A model generated the notes under the pieces. It was not told the origin of the DNA. It saw only the letters and a program-made list of their open reading frames with translations, and made no database searches. From Hibiscus mutabilis (Eukaryota; Streptophyta; Magnoliopsida; Malvales; Malvaceae), in assembly GCA_019671005.1 (NCBI GenBank), contig CM033732.1, positions 44,939,392 to 45,003,391 on the forward strand: 64,000 bases of DNA, in the 5' to 3' direction. The translations under genes and the position numbers were made by a program. This document shows positions 34,413-45,663 of the stretch, in pieces; position 1 is the stretch's first letter, and the number at the start of each line of letters is the position of its first letter.

Positions 34413-36744
34413 TCAAACTTCATTGCAAGAATACAAGCTTTGGGAGGTGACAATGGAGCTAGGACATGGAGGGTCTGCTATATTCACAGTCCCTTCCAGC
34501 ATCAATATAACTTTCTTCATTGTCAGTCTCGATGCCGGCTCATCTTGGGTGCACCATAGCCCCACCTTAACCACCCTCTCAAGCTTCTTCTCATCCACTT
34601 CATCTTCAGGCAACAGCCTCTGAAGCTCATTAGCCTTGAAACAATCATATACCCAATTCACAAGAACTTGTTCGTTGTCCGGGACATTAACTTCCACGTT
34701 CCGACGACAGCAAATGATCTCAAACAACATCACCCCGAAGCTATACACATCGGCTTTCACCGTTATAGGCATGTTGCGATGCCACTCCGGTGCGACATAT
34801 CCCCTTGTTCCCCTGATCCCTGTATATGTCTTGCTTTGGTTAGGCATTAGTAGCTTGGCCAAACCGAAGTCGGCGATCTTCGCGTGCCCTTTGTCGTCCA
34901 TCAGTATGTTCTCGGGTTTGATGTCGCAGTGAATGATTTGGACGTGACATTCTTCGTGCAAGTAAAAGATCCCTCTGGCTATGTTCAATATTATGGCGAT
35001 TCTTCCTTCCCAATTTATCTTCAAATTAGACCTGAAGAGAAAATCTGCAAGTGACCCATTTTTCATGTACTCATACACCAAGAGCCTATTGGTTCCATCA
35101 GCGCAGTAACCAAGTAATTGAACTAGGTTCCTGTGATGAGTTTTCCCTATTGCTGTCATTTCATTTCTGAAATCTCTTTCCCCTTCGTCCGCGACTCTTT
35201 CGAGTCTCTTGATGGCCACGACGCGCCTCCCGTTCAGCACGACGCCTCTGAAGACCGTCCCGTATCCACCTTTTCCGATGCAATCCGTGAAATTGTTAGT
35301 TGCATTCTTTAGCTCTTGGTAAGTGAATGATTTCAATGTGACATCCTCAACAAATCTACTGTCTCTTTGACCCATAATCCTATTGTACCGTTGAATCCGA
35401 TGGCGGTATATAAGAACACCGGAGAATGCTAAAATGAAAAAAGCAACCGTCAACGATGCAATGCCTGTAATGAAGATGTCCATTCGAAGTTCATGCTTTT
35501 TAACTACCTCTCTGCTTATTGTCCGATAACCTGCCGCCATTTTTACGAATGTCGTCGATCTACCGCCGGTTCCGGCTCTTCCGTATCTTAATGAGAGCTT
35601 CAGCTTTTTGCATACTTGACTGAAGCTTTTATACATGGCAACTTCACAGGTACAGTCTCTTCTGCATTCTTCTCTGCAACCATCTTTCGATATCGAGTTG
35701 AAAGTAGCATAAGAATCTTCTTCCCAAGATAAACTGCTAAGTTCAATAACACCGGAGTTCTGGTCCTTTCTGATGCAGGCATCTTCTGTATAATTCCTTC
35801 GGCATCCCAAGTTGGTTCGGTCCGGATCAATGAAATCGAAACCGGTAAGACATTCGCAAACGGGATCCCTATCCATTAATGTGCAGTAACTATTCACACC
35901 CACATTTATTACCAGAGGATGACCACTGGATGGACCAATTACTAGATTGGTTAGAACCAAGTGAGTACAACCGAAATATGCCATCGGCATCGATCGTTGC
36001 ACGATGGAACCCGTCGCGAGAGACGCTAACCCTCTCGGTAATGTTTCTTACTACGAATCCGGTAGCATTCAGGAGGTAAATCTGACCGTTGTTATCAAGA
36101 TTCATAGTCACATTATGTTCTCCACCAGCAGTAATATTCCAGTAAGCAGAATCAGGTTCTGTTGGCCCTACTGGATATTGCACCAGGTGTCCATCTCTCT
36201 GCATCACGATTTGAAATTTCCCACTCGTATGATTCGTATCGGATGCACCAGAAACCAGAAGTTGGCGAGGCAAAAGCCGCTGACCGGGTAAAAGGGTGTC
36301 GGTCGGGGAATCGAAACTCTGCCATATGAATTCGGAACTTGAATCATAGAGCACAAAGTTACCGGTGTCAAGCGTTGAGGCCGAGGAAGCAAAAGTTGCA
36401 TTTGCAATGATGCTGATCACTCGTCGTCCTCCTTGATTCTCTTGCACAACAAGTCCACTTTCAGCATTCAAATGCAATGTGACATCGCTCGAGAACAGCG
36501 GTTCGTCTCGGTTTGCCGTCCAAACGACGGTTCTCGGCCGAATGTTTTCGAACCATATGCCTACGGAGAAGCCATTTCCGTATGGATAAAAACCAAAGGC
36601 GAACTGGCCAGACTCTGATAACCAATGTGAATTATCACCAGTTGGAGAAAGTGAAGAACCTAAAGAAATGTTGGAAACTCTTGTTTGAGCTTCGGTTGAG
36701 AAAATTAGTGAACTTAGAAGAAAAAGAGAAAACACGACAGCCAT
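34413..36744 (-). pseudogene. G-type lectin S-receptor-like Ser/Thr kinase, one frameshift
   Basis: A plasma-membrane receptor kinase, intronless like most of its family. The start at 36744 gives a clear signal peptide (MAVVFSLFLLSSLIFSTEA). Then come the bulb-lectin domain (GQFAFGFYP ... RTVVWTANRDEP ... DTGNFVLYD ... IWQSFDSPTDTLLPGQ) and the S-locus region. After NKCG near 35900 the frame is lost: the expected LCGVNSYCTLMD is found in another frame, so a small deletion removed part of the EGF-like region. The rest is open: PAN-like cysteines, a membrane span (ITGIASLTVAFFILAFSGVL), and a kinase with GKGGYGTVF, VAIK, HCDIKPEN, DFGLAK and GTRGYVAPEW. The loop is HCD rather than HRD, a non-RD kinase. 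It stops TGA at 34413. Confidence 0.88.
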
Positions 36745-36756
36745 ACTTTCTGACAA

Positions 36757-37084
36757 TAAGAACCTGTTGAGACCTTTGTTTGTCTCTATCTGGATGGAGT
36801 TCAGCCATTTTTGAAGGCCTGATAACTTGAGTAGGAAGTTAGGTTGAAGATTCTATAAAGAAGAAGAAAAAAAGACAACATTTTTCATGGGACATGATTA
36901 TCTTTGAACTGAAACCGGGTCATAAGGCAAGAAACATAGTTTACAAATCTCTGATTCAGCAGCCATTGGCATGTTAAAATTGTTGACTCTGGTCTTTTCA
37001 TTCTTACTGTTGTATCCCAAGACTTGAATCTTTCAAACTTTATATTATTTGACTGACTTTTTTTATGACCATGGTTACGTGTAA
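36757..37084. other. Upstream region of the lectin kinase
   Basis: Presumed promoter and 5' leader of the minus-strand receptor kinase. No gene seen and no element identified. Confidence 0.4.
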
Positions 37085-37453
37085 GCTTGGTATGTTAAAC
37101 GGTAAAGCACACAGACGGTCAATAAACTATTCAAAAATTATAAAATGGTCATCAAATTTTCAAAAGTTACATAATGGACATTAAACTTTTATTCTTGTTA
37201 CAAAATAGTTGGTGAGTCGTTAACCATAGTTAAATGGATGGCGTGACAATTACAAAAAATTATATAATAGCACGTTTAACTCTCAATATGAAATTAATAC
37301 TAAAGTTATAAAATGATAATTTACAAAATATGGAGAATTAAATGTGCTATTATACATATTTTTGTAATTGTCACGTCACTCATTTAACGACTCAATGATC
37401 ATTTTGTAACTAAAACTAAAGTTTAATACTTATTATATAACTTTTGAAAGTTT
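37085..37453. repeat. Foldback (long inverted repeat) element cut by an LTR insertion
   Basis: The arms pair over roughly 120 bases: GTGACAATTACAAAAAATTA (from 37242) against GTGCTATTATACATATTTTT (from 37343) in reverse, and outwards CAAAAGTTACATAATGG against the region 37400-37450. The right arm stops at 37453, where the gypsy LTR begins. The outer 40 bases of the left arm have no partner, so the LTR inserted into this element. Confidence 0.6.
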
Positions 37454-39520
37454 TGTAGCGATGTCCCCCTCGCTAAAAAAATGTGTTGTTTTTATTTTGT
37501 TTTGAAAATATTTTCTTCCGCGTGGAGTTTTATAAAACCGTGTTTTATTTAAAAATAGAGTCGCCACCGGCCACTTAGGTAGGTCGGACACCGTAAAAAC
37601 CAGAGATTTAAAATTGATGGGTTCGGGAGTCGGTTACGGATGGGGAAGGATTAGCACCCCCACATCGCCCAAAATTGGTACTTTAATAATTACCACTTTA
37701 TTAATATTAGACTTTCCGGATTAAAGTGACGATTAAATTAAAATTTGGTTATAAATGCGAGTAGATTTTAAAGGCCCCGTTATCCGAGAGTAAATGCCCA
37801 ACCACTATCACTACGCCTGATACTGGCCTCGTTTACGCTCGGATAAAAGGGCACCGCATTGACAAAATATATATCCGTTATGCAAACTAAAAAAACATGG
37901 CAAATATAAATAAATACATTGCGGTAAAAATATAAATAAATATTAACAAAATTAAAAAAACTAATCTAACACAAACAAAATACTATTCTAACATATAAAA
38001 ACAAACCCAACATAAATAATATGCTACTCTAAAACATACAAACATAAATATTAATCTAACACATAAAATATGATAATAATAACAATAATAATAACGATGA
38101 TGATACTAATGCTAATGTGAATGCATGGATCATATTAAAACGCATGGAACAATATAAAATATGTCATGAAACTAGATGTTAATGATTAAAAATGCATGGA
38201 TTAAATATGGCATGAATGATACACATTAATGGACTAAACTGAAAAGATGCAAAATATAGGAGGAAAACGGGAATAAACAGAAATAAAAAACTAAAAAATA
38301 AAAAATGACAGAAGGTGACCAAATTGAAATAAAAAAAGAAAATAAGATGGGAAATTTAAAGTAAAAATGGGACGGAAACAGAGGCAGGACAAAGGGCTAG
38401 GGACTGAAAGAGGGATTATCCCCTGGACTGGAGTAAAGGCGGGAGAAGAGTCCAGAGATCTAAAGCGTGATTTACCCATAAACAAAAAAACGCGGATCCT
38501 TCCCCTGGATCCGGGTCACCGCGGGTCGGGCACGCCTAAAACGACGTCATTTCATGGGAAGCCGGTTAAAGGGGTGTTTTATTTTTATTTCAAACAGATT
38601 ATAAAACAAAATAAAAAACCCTAATGTTTATTCCCCTTTCCTTTTTCTTTCTCCCTACACTCGACCAGAGCAGCGGCGCTGCTCTTCTGCTGGTCATCGG
38701 CACAGAGGCCTCGCGGCGGCCACGGCGTTACAGCCGGTAAGTTCTCTAACCCCCATTATTTGATTCAAAACAAAAATAAAAACAACAAAAACTTTGATTT
38801 TGAAACCAAAGAAAGATTTTCGATTTCGATTTTTAAACTTACAATTTTTCCCAGATTACAAGCTTTTTGACCTTAAAAGCCCCTAAATTTTTTGTTTTTC
38901 AGATCGAAAAAAAAACCTAAATCTCTCTGTTTTTCCCGATTTTTGAATATCCGCCATTTTTTCTCTTTTTTTAAACCCCCCTTTTAAATTTTCTTCTATT
39001 CATTTTTATAACCGATTGGTTACAAATAAAATTTTTTCCTCTTTTGATTGCAGATCTCTGGAGCCGGATTTTAGGAGATATTGGTGATGCTAGAGTATGG
39101 GTAGGGTATGATTCGGTGGATTTGGGACAGTAGGTAGTTAATTTTAGGGTTATTTTATTCTTGGTTTTTGCGGATTTGGTTTAGGGATGCTGATTTAGGG
39201 TTTTTTTAGGGTTTTGGGGTGATTGTGGTTATAGTTGGGGGTTGGTCGCCGGAAATGGCGAACGGCGGCGGCGGATGATCAGCGGCAGAAGATGCGGCAG
39301 CGGGTGGATATTAGATTAGGGTTAGGGTTTTAAGGGTATTTTGGTAATTTTGGATTTAGGTCGGGTTAAGTCATGGATCCAGGTCAGGTTCGGGTCTGGT
39401 TGTAAATGGGTCATTACAAGTTTTTTTTTTTTTGATTTTTTCTTTCTTTCTTGTTTGTTTTCTTTCTTTTTGTTTCTTTTTTCATCATTGTAATATGAGA
39501 GTAAAAATGACCTGGCTACA
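37454..39520 (-). repeat. 3' LTR of the gag-only gypsy element
   Basis: Plus-strand start TGTAGCGATGTCCCC, end CCTGGCTACA, comparable with GATTACA at the end of the solo LTR at 29642. The end was placed by that similarity. It contains a GC-rich hairpin-prone stretch (38668-38740) and a run of pyrimidines (39420-39485). Confidence 0.7.
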
Positions 39521-40420
39521 ACACCGACGAAGAGACCGGGTCAAAAGATAAATGTTAGACCTCACTATTCCATCAACGGAGAAGTAAGATCGGAGAACGT
39601 TGGTAACATAGATTCAACCACCCCATCAGCGGAGGGGTTGGATCGGATAATGGCGACCTGGAACCGGCTACACCATCAGCGGAGAGCAGGATCAGAGGAC
39701 GACTGCAACTTGGACCTAGCCACTCCATCAACGGAGGACTAGATCGGGCGATGAAAGTTGATAAATTTTTTGATTTTTTTCATTTTTCGTTTTTCTTTTT
39801 TTTTCTTTTTTTTCTTTTCTTTTTGATTTTTTCTTCTTCTTTTTTCGTTAATAAAAAGGACTTGAAAATCAGTAAAGTTGGATCTATCAACGGAGAAGCA
39901 GAACATTAACTGGAATCCTACTACACCATCAACGGATAAGTAGGACAACAGCAACTGGGACCTAGCCACTCTATTAGCGGAGGGACTGGAACGGATAATG
40001 ACGACCAATAATCGGCTACACCATCAGCGGAGAGCAAGATTAGAGGACGACTGCAGCTTGGACCTAGCCACTCCATCAGCGGAGGACTAGATTGGATAAT
40101 GACGTCCTGGAATCAGCTACACCATCAGCGAAGAGCATGATCTGAGGACGACGACAGCTTGGACCTAGCCACTCCATTAGCGGAGGACTGGATTGGATAA
40201 TCACGACCTAAAACCGGCTACACCATCAGCAAAGAGCAGGATCTGAGGACAACAGGAGCTTGGACACGACCACTCCATCAGCAGAGGACTGGGTTGGATA
40301 ATGACGACCTAGAACCGGCTACACCATTAGGAGAGAGTAGGATCTGAGGACGACGGCAGCTTGGACCCGGCCAGTCTATCAGCGGAGGATTGGATTGGAT
40401 AATGATGACAGTTAAGAAAT
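39521..40420. repeat. Tandem array of about 101-bp units
   Basis: Units carry GGCTACACCATCAGCGG, AGAGCAGGATC, GGACGACGGCAGCTTGG and CCACTCCATCAGCGGAGGA. The GGCTACACC mark recurs at 40014, 40115, 40216 and 40317, exactly 101 bases apart. Diverged copies occur at 39540-39750, and a pyrimidine-rich stretch (39760-39860) interrupts the array. Related single units continue to about 40790. The array lies in the element's 3' untranslated region. Confidence 0.85.
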
Positions 40421-41529
40421 TTTCTTTTAATTTTTTTTTCATTTTTGATTTTTTTCTTTATTTATTTTTTTATTTTTGATTTGTTGTTTTCTTTCGATTT
40501 TTCTTCAATTTTTCGTTGAATTTTTCTCTCTCTTTTTCAAAAATTTTCAATTTTATTTATTTTTTTGATGATTTTTTTCTTTTTATTTTTTTTGAACTGA
40601 GAAAAAATTAGGTCTGGCTGCACCGTCAGTGGAGAGACAATACCTGAATAGAAATTCGATCTGCTTGGGGAAAGGTTCGGATTCGTTGCACCATCAATGG
40701 AGAAACGAGATCTTCAGGATGTCTATACTGATGCACCATTAGTGGTAAAGCAAAATCTGGAAATGTTGACTTCCATCACACTATCGTCGGAAGAATGAAA
40801 TCCTGAAAAGGAGAAAAAAAAAGCATTTTTAGTAAATTGTTCACAAAATTTGTCGTTGGTACCTTTTATTTAAATGTTTTAGCATCTTCTTTTTGTTGGG
40901 CCTTCTCCAAGACTAAGGTTGGCCCTCTTGTCATTGCCCCTATGTCAATGGTGTTCGGGTTCTCCTCCGAACCTGTTTGTAAGCAAAAATGTCTGAATTT
41001 TATGCCAAATGCATGGTGACTTTGGTATATGCACTTAACCTAAATGTATGATGTATGCAAGGATGGTTCAATGCAAGATGAATACAACTAAATGCATGAA
41101 TGCGACATAATTTGATTTTTTGGTCTTCAAAGGGATAGCTCTGACTCTCGATTGGTCATGTCGAGATCTTGGTTTTTCATGCGGTGGTGCCCCGACTTTG
41201 TCCTGGGTTCGATCAGCTTTCATCTGAGTGGATGCCCCAAAATTTTGTTCATTACATGACATCATCTGACACTGTTCTCGTAGTAAATTTGAAACTTTAA
41301 GGTGATGTATTTTGGATATTCAGAACTCAGATATGAACAAAAGATGTTTGCATTGCTACTTGTAGTTTTGACCCCTTACAAAATACTCTCACCACTATTG
41401 TACTTAAGTCGGTGAGGTTGGTTTACAAAAAGTATTACTCTGAAAGTGATAAAAACTACAAGGGGACCTGCTATGGTCAAGGCAGTGCAATACTTAACAT
41501 GGTCCAGTTCAAAAACCTTCAACACACCC
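40421..41529. other. Non-coding part of the gag-only element
   Basis: A pyrimidine-rich stretch (40421-40600), diverged repeat units with GCACCATCA motifs (40617-40790), then unassigned sequence to the end of gag. No pol domain could be recognised in any frame. Confidence 0.5.
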
Positions 41530-43170
41530 TCAGTTGGCCTCTTCATGCTTCGGTAAAGAGTTCGCACTTGTGGCTGAACTTGTAGGGTTTTCAATGCTTA
41601 TAACACCGAGCTTGAGGTATCTTTCTATTAGCCTCTTGAAGCCCAAACAATTTTCAATCGTGTGGCTCACTTGTCCAGCGTGATATTCGTAACTCGCGTT
41701 AGGATCATGCCACTTAGAGAATGGGGGTTGCGTCGGAGCCTGGTGGAAAGGTACCACTATATGGGCTTTTAGCAGTTCCTTATACAGATCTCCATACGAT
41801 ATCGGCAGGGGAGTGAACTCTATCTTCTCAGTGTTCTTCATCTGACCATAACCTTGGCTTGAGGCAACGTGAGCACTTGGCACGGCCTTAGATTGCACAA
41901 CTGTGCTGGGCTTGGAATAATTGGCATTGTAAACTCTCGAAGAGTTCACTTCCTGGTCTTTTCTTCCATGGTAAGGCTTTTTATGGGACGAACTACCCCC
42001 ATCGTCAATTTTGCCAGTCTTGAAAGCATTCTCGATAAGCTCACCAGATAACACGAGGTCGGTAAAATTGGTAGTCGCGTTACCTATCAAGCGACCCAAG
42101 ATCGGACCCTCCAAAGTTTGTACAAATGTGACCACCGTCTCTCTCTCACTGAGAGGGGGTTGGACCTGAGTTGCTATATCCCTCCAGCGCTGAGCGTATT
42201 GCCTGAAGCTTTCATTATGCTTTTGTTTCATCTGTTGCAATGTCCACCGGTCGGGCATCATATCATTGACGTGTCGGTACTGCTCCAGAAAAGCTTTGGC
42301 CAAGTCTCTCCACAACTTAATTTGATGACGGCTCAATTGATTATACCATCGGGCAGCAGATCCCGATAGATTATCTTGAAAGCAGTGAATTAACAGCTTG
42401 TCATGTCGGCCGTATCCCGTCATCATCCGACAGAACATAATAAGATGACCGCGAGGAAAGCTTGTCCCGTCATACTTCTCGAACTCTAGGACCTTGAATT
42501 TAGGAGGTAAAACCAAATCTGGGACAAGACTGAGTTCACTGGCATCGAATCCACTGAAGGTATCCTCTACTCCCATAGCCTCTAGCTTCTCTTCGAGTCT
42601 CTTACATCAATCTTCGATTTCCTTTGAAGCTTCTACTTTCGGCCCCTCGGTCTCAAACATATGATCTATTTCTGAGATAAAATTTTTAGCTTGATTGCCC
42701 ATGGGTTTAACTTCTGATGCAGATGGCTGATTTATAGGGATCGAAGTACCAGCCTGATGTAGATGAGACTTTCTCCGAGAAATGACCACCTAAGGTTGAT
42801 TTTTCGGTTGTATCCTAGTTTGAATGGGCGTGAACCCCGGAGGATACATAAGATCCTCGTCCCCAACAGTGGGTTTAGGATTTGCAGTGGGATTTACAAT
42901 AGAGGCCTCTCCAAGCTCGGGAAGCTTTAATCCCAGCATTTGTGCCATTTGGCCCAGCATATCTTGTTGTGACTTTGCAAGTTGTTCCCTCATATCCTGT
43001 TGGACTCTCGCCAACTGTTCCTCAACTTGCTTGGCTATGTTCGCTTGCAATTCTTTCTGATCTTGCTCATTTTTTTTCAATCTTTCCTCGTTCACCATCT
43101 TTGTTTTGTACCGGGTTCCGTATGGATGCTGAGCTGACTGATCTTCTACTTTATCTAGTATCACTGTCAT
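41530..43170 (-). pseudogene. Gag of the gag-only gypsy element, two in-frame stops
   Basis: One reading frame of 547 codons from 43170 to 41530, broken by TAG (42792-42790) and TGA (42609-42607). The N-terminal part has a Gln-rich coiled-coil stretch (QEL/QDMREQLAKSQQDMLG). The retrotransposon gag domain is clear: FEKYDGTSFPRGHLIMFCR, LLIHCFQDNLSGSAARWY, KAFLEQYRHVNDMMPDR and FRQYAQRWRDIATQVQPPL. This is the Ogre/Tat type. No zinc knuckle was seen. The stops mean it needs readthrough or is dead. Confidence 0.85.
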
Positions 43171-43894
43171 AGGGCACCCCTAGAGTCAGTTTTCTTATTT
43201 TGAAAACGAATGTATATGCATGCAAAATGTGTCATAAGTTGATGCAATGCAAAATCAAGATTGTGATGATGTCGTGCAATGATGCAAGTGAAATCAATGT
43301 GATGAGAATAAAATGAAACGAGTTAGTACCAAATAAAATAATTAAATAAAACAAATGAAAAAATAGGGTAATAAAAAACTATACATAAACAAGAAATAAG
43401 GCGTAAGAGCCTAAATAGGGTGACCACTAATGGGCAGAGTACCGACATGGCTCTAAAGGGTTGGCTCCTACGGCTCACTATATGCAGTTTTGGTGCTAAA
43501 AGGTACCCGAATTGTCCTTGTTGTCCTCTACTAAGAGTAGCAAGGCCTCTGGTCATCACCCATTATAGGCTCCTTTCAACCGGGTTCAATTCAGGGGGAC
43601 CCATTCGCTTATGCTTGCACGAAGGAACGATATCCTTACGAAAGCATAAGGTACTCGAGCCCCGAAGGTACTTGCTAGGCCTGCACGGGAGAACGATATC
43701 TCCACGAAAGCATTAGCGTTTTCCTCCCACTTAAAAGTACGGGTTTATATGCCAAATTTTAAATGCGTTAAAATAAACGCGCATTAATAACTGAATGTTA
43801 GTTTAATAGTCACTTTAATCCAGAATTCCCGATATTAATAAAGCGGTAATTATTTGAAAAAAGCTCGACTCTCTTTTTTTGAAAAAACAAAAAT
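43171..43894. other. Leader of the gag-only element
   Basis: Untranslated sequence between the primer site and gag. Two related blocks containing GAACGATATC, then CACGAAAGCAT or TACGAAAGCAT, occur at 43626-43648 and 43691-43711. No gene seen. Confidence 0.5.
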
Positions 43895-43913
43895 GTCCCC
43901 AGCGGAGTCGCCA
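43895..43913 (-). other. Primer-binding site of the gag-only element
   Basis: The minus strand reads TGGCGACTCCGCTGGGGAC, two bases from the LTR end at 43916. This form is common in plant gypsy elements; I do not assign the tRNA. Confidence 0.75.
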
Positions 43914-43915
43914 TC

Positions 43916-44881
43916 TGTAGCGATGTCCCCTCGCTAAAAAATGTGTTGTTTTTATTTTGTTTTGAAATTATTTTCTTCTGCGGAGAGTTTTATAAAACCC
44001 GTGTTTTTTTTAAATGGAGTCGCCATCGGCCACTTAGGTAGGCCGGACATCGTAAAAACCAGAGATTTAAAATTGATGGGTTCGGGAGTCGGTTACTGAT
44101 GGGGAAGGATTAGCACCCCCACACCACCCAAAATTGGTACTTTAATAATTACCACTTTATTAATATTAGACTTTTCGGATTAAAGTGACGATTAAATTAA
44201 AATTTGGTTATAAATGCGAGTAGAATTTAAAGGCCCCGTTATCCGAGAGTAAACGCCCAACCACTATCACTACGCCTGATACTGGCCCCGTTTACGCTCG
44301 GATAAAAGGGCACCGCATTGACAAAATATATATCCATTATGCAAACTTTAAAACATGGCAAATATAAATAAATACATTGCGGTAAAAATATAAATAAATA
44401 TTAACAAAATTAAAAAACTAATCTAACACAAATAAAATACTATTCTGACATATAAAAACAAATACAACATAAATAAAATGCTACTCTAAAACATACAAAC
44501 ATAAATATTAATCTAACACATAAAATATGATAATAATAACAATAATAACAATAATAATGACGATGATGATACTAATGCTAATGTGAATTCATGGATCATA
44601 TTAAAACGCATGGAACAATATAAAATATGTCATGAAACTAGATGTTAATGATTAAAAATGCATGGATTAAATATGGCATGAATGATACACATTAATGGAC
44701 TAAACTAAAAAAGATGCAAAATATAGGAGAAAAACGGGAATAAACAGAAACAAAAAAAATAAAAAATGACAGAAGGTGACCAAATTGAAATAAAAAAAGA
44801 AAATAAGATGCGAAATTTAAAGTAAAAATGGGATGGAAACAGAGGGAGGACAAAGGGCTAGGGACTGAAAGGGGGATTATC
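43916..44881 (-). repeat. 5' LTR of the gag-only element, truncated
   Basis: Closely matches 37454-38414. The similarity breaks after GGGGGATTATC. The other LTR continues for about 1.1 kb more, so this copy has lost its upstream (minus-strand 5') half, including any promoter there. Confidence 0.8.
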
Positions 44882-45200
44882 TCATTTTTTTCATCCCGAC
44901 CATCCCTATCCACCTCAACTGTGTAGAAAGTTCTAGGAGTTATAAGACATTCTAGGCTTGTACAGATTTTTCTAGAAATTAAATATTAACCGTAAAATTA
45001 GATTAATCTTCAGCGTTCATTAGGGAGGTGTAAGACTATAAATAAATGGTCTTTGTCCTTTGGCAAGGCATCTTAGAATTTCAAAATATTTTGTAGAGCA
45101 TTCTCCAAGTTAATAAAATTGTCTTTTCAACTATTGTATACTTGAGTTCTTTTCTTGAGAAACAATTATAAATAATATGATAATTGTATTTTTGAAGATG
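44882..45200. repeat. Possible LTR fragment of another retrotransposon
   Basis: It begins where the truncated LTR stops. AAAGTTCTAGGAGTTATAAG, then CTATAAATAAATGG (a TATA-like box near 45033) and TTAATAAAATTG near 45110, followed by TATTGTATACTTGAG, resemble a small copia LTR. No partner LTR was found. Confidence 0.3.
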
Positions 45201-45663
45201 GTACTATCACTCGTTGGGAATAAAAAAAATATCTTTTAAAAAATAACGTAATAAATGTAATGTGTCACTGTAGTGTTATAGTCATTAATTTTAACCATAC
45301 TTTTGCGACTGTTAACGACGTTGATATGCTACGACTTGGAAAATGGTTGAATTTGATGGTTAGTACAATAAATTTAATTATGTATTAAAAATATATATTT
45401 TTTGTTGATAATTATGTCGTTTTGTTAAATTTTTGAACTTATTTGAATATTTTATTCTTTGCTATGCATTCAGTAAGATTATTGATATGGTGGGTTGGAC
45501 GCTAATTGTTGATAATAAGAAGACCCAACAAAAAATCAAGAAGAAAATTTCTTCCATGTGGCGTATCGGTATGTTGATAAATTCATTACTTAACGTATAT
45601 TACAATTGTATTGAAATTATTTTAGATGGTACATAAAAAATATTTTGAATTGCATAAGGGTGA
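45201..45663. other. AT-rich intergenic DNA
   Basis: No gene or element recognised. A short open stretch at 45433-45636 has no family match that I know. Confidence 0.4.

Larger units (their letters stand above)
37454..44881 (-). mobile_element. Pol-less gypsy element with gag (TR-GAG-like), far LTR truncated
   Basis: Two LTRs of the TGTAGCGATG family (37454-39520 and 43916-44881) enclose 4.4 kb on the minus strand. The only coding sequence found is gag; there is no protease, RT or integrase. The primer site beside the right LTR fixes the orientation. A tandem array of about 101-bp units fills the 3' part. The right LTR matches the left for about 965 bases, then stops at 44881. Elements with LTRs and gag only are known as TR-GAGs and rely on other elements for pol. 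The gag type is Ogre/Tat-like. Confidence 0.8.

Noticed and set aside
41869..43172. Plus-strand open frames opposite the gag-only element
   Set aside because: Antisense shadows of the minus-strand gag frame.
45433..45636. Short plus-strand open frame with a Lys-rich end
   Set aside because: No known domain, no splice context and AT-rich surroundings; likely chance.
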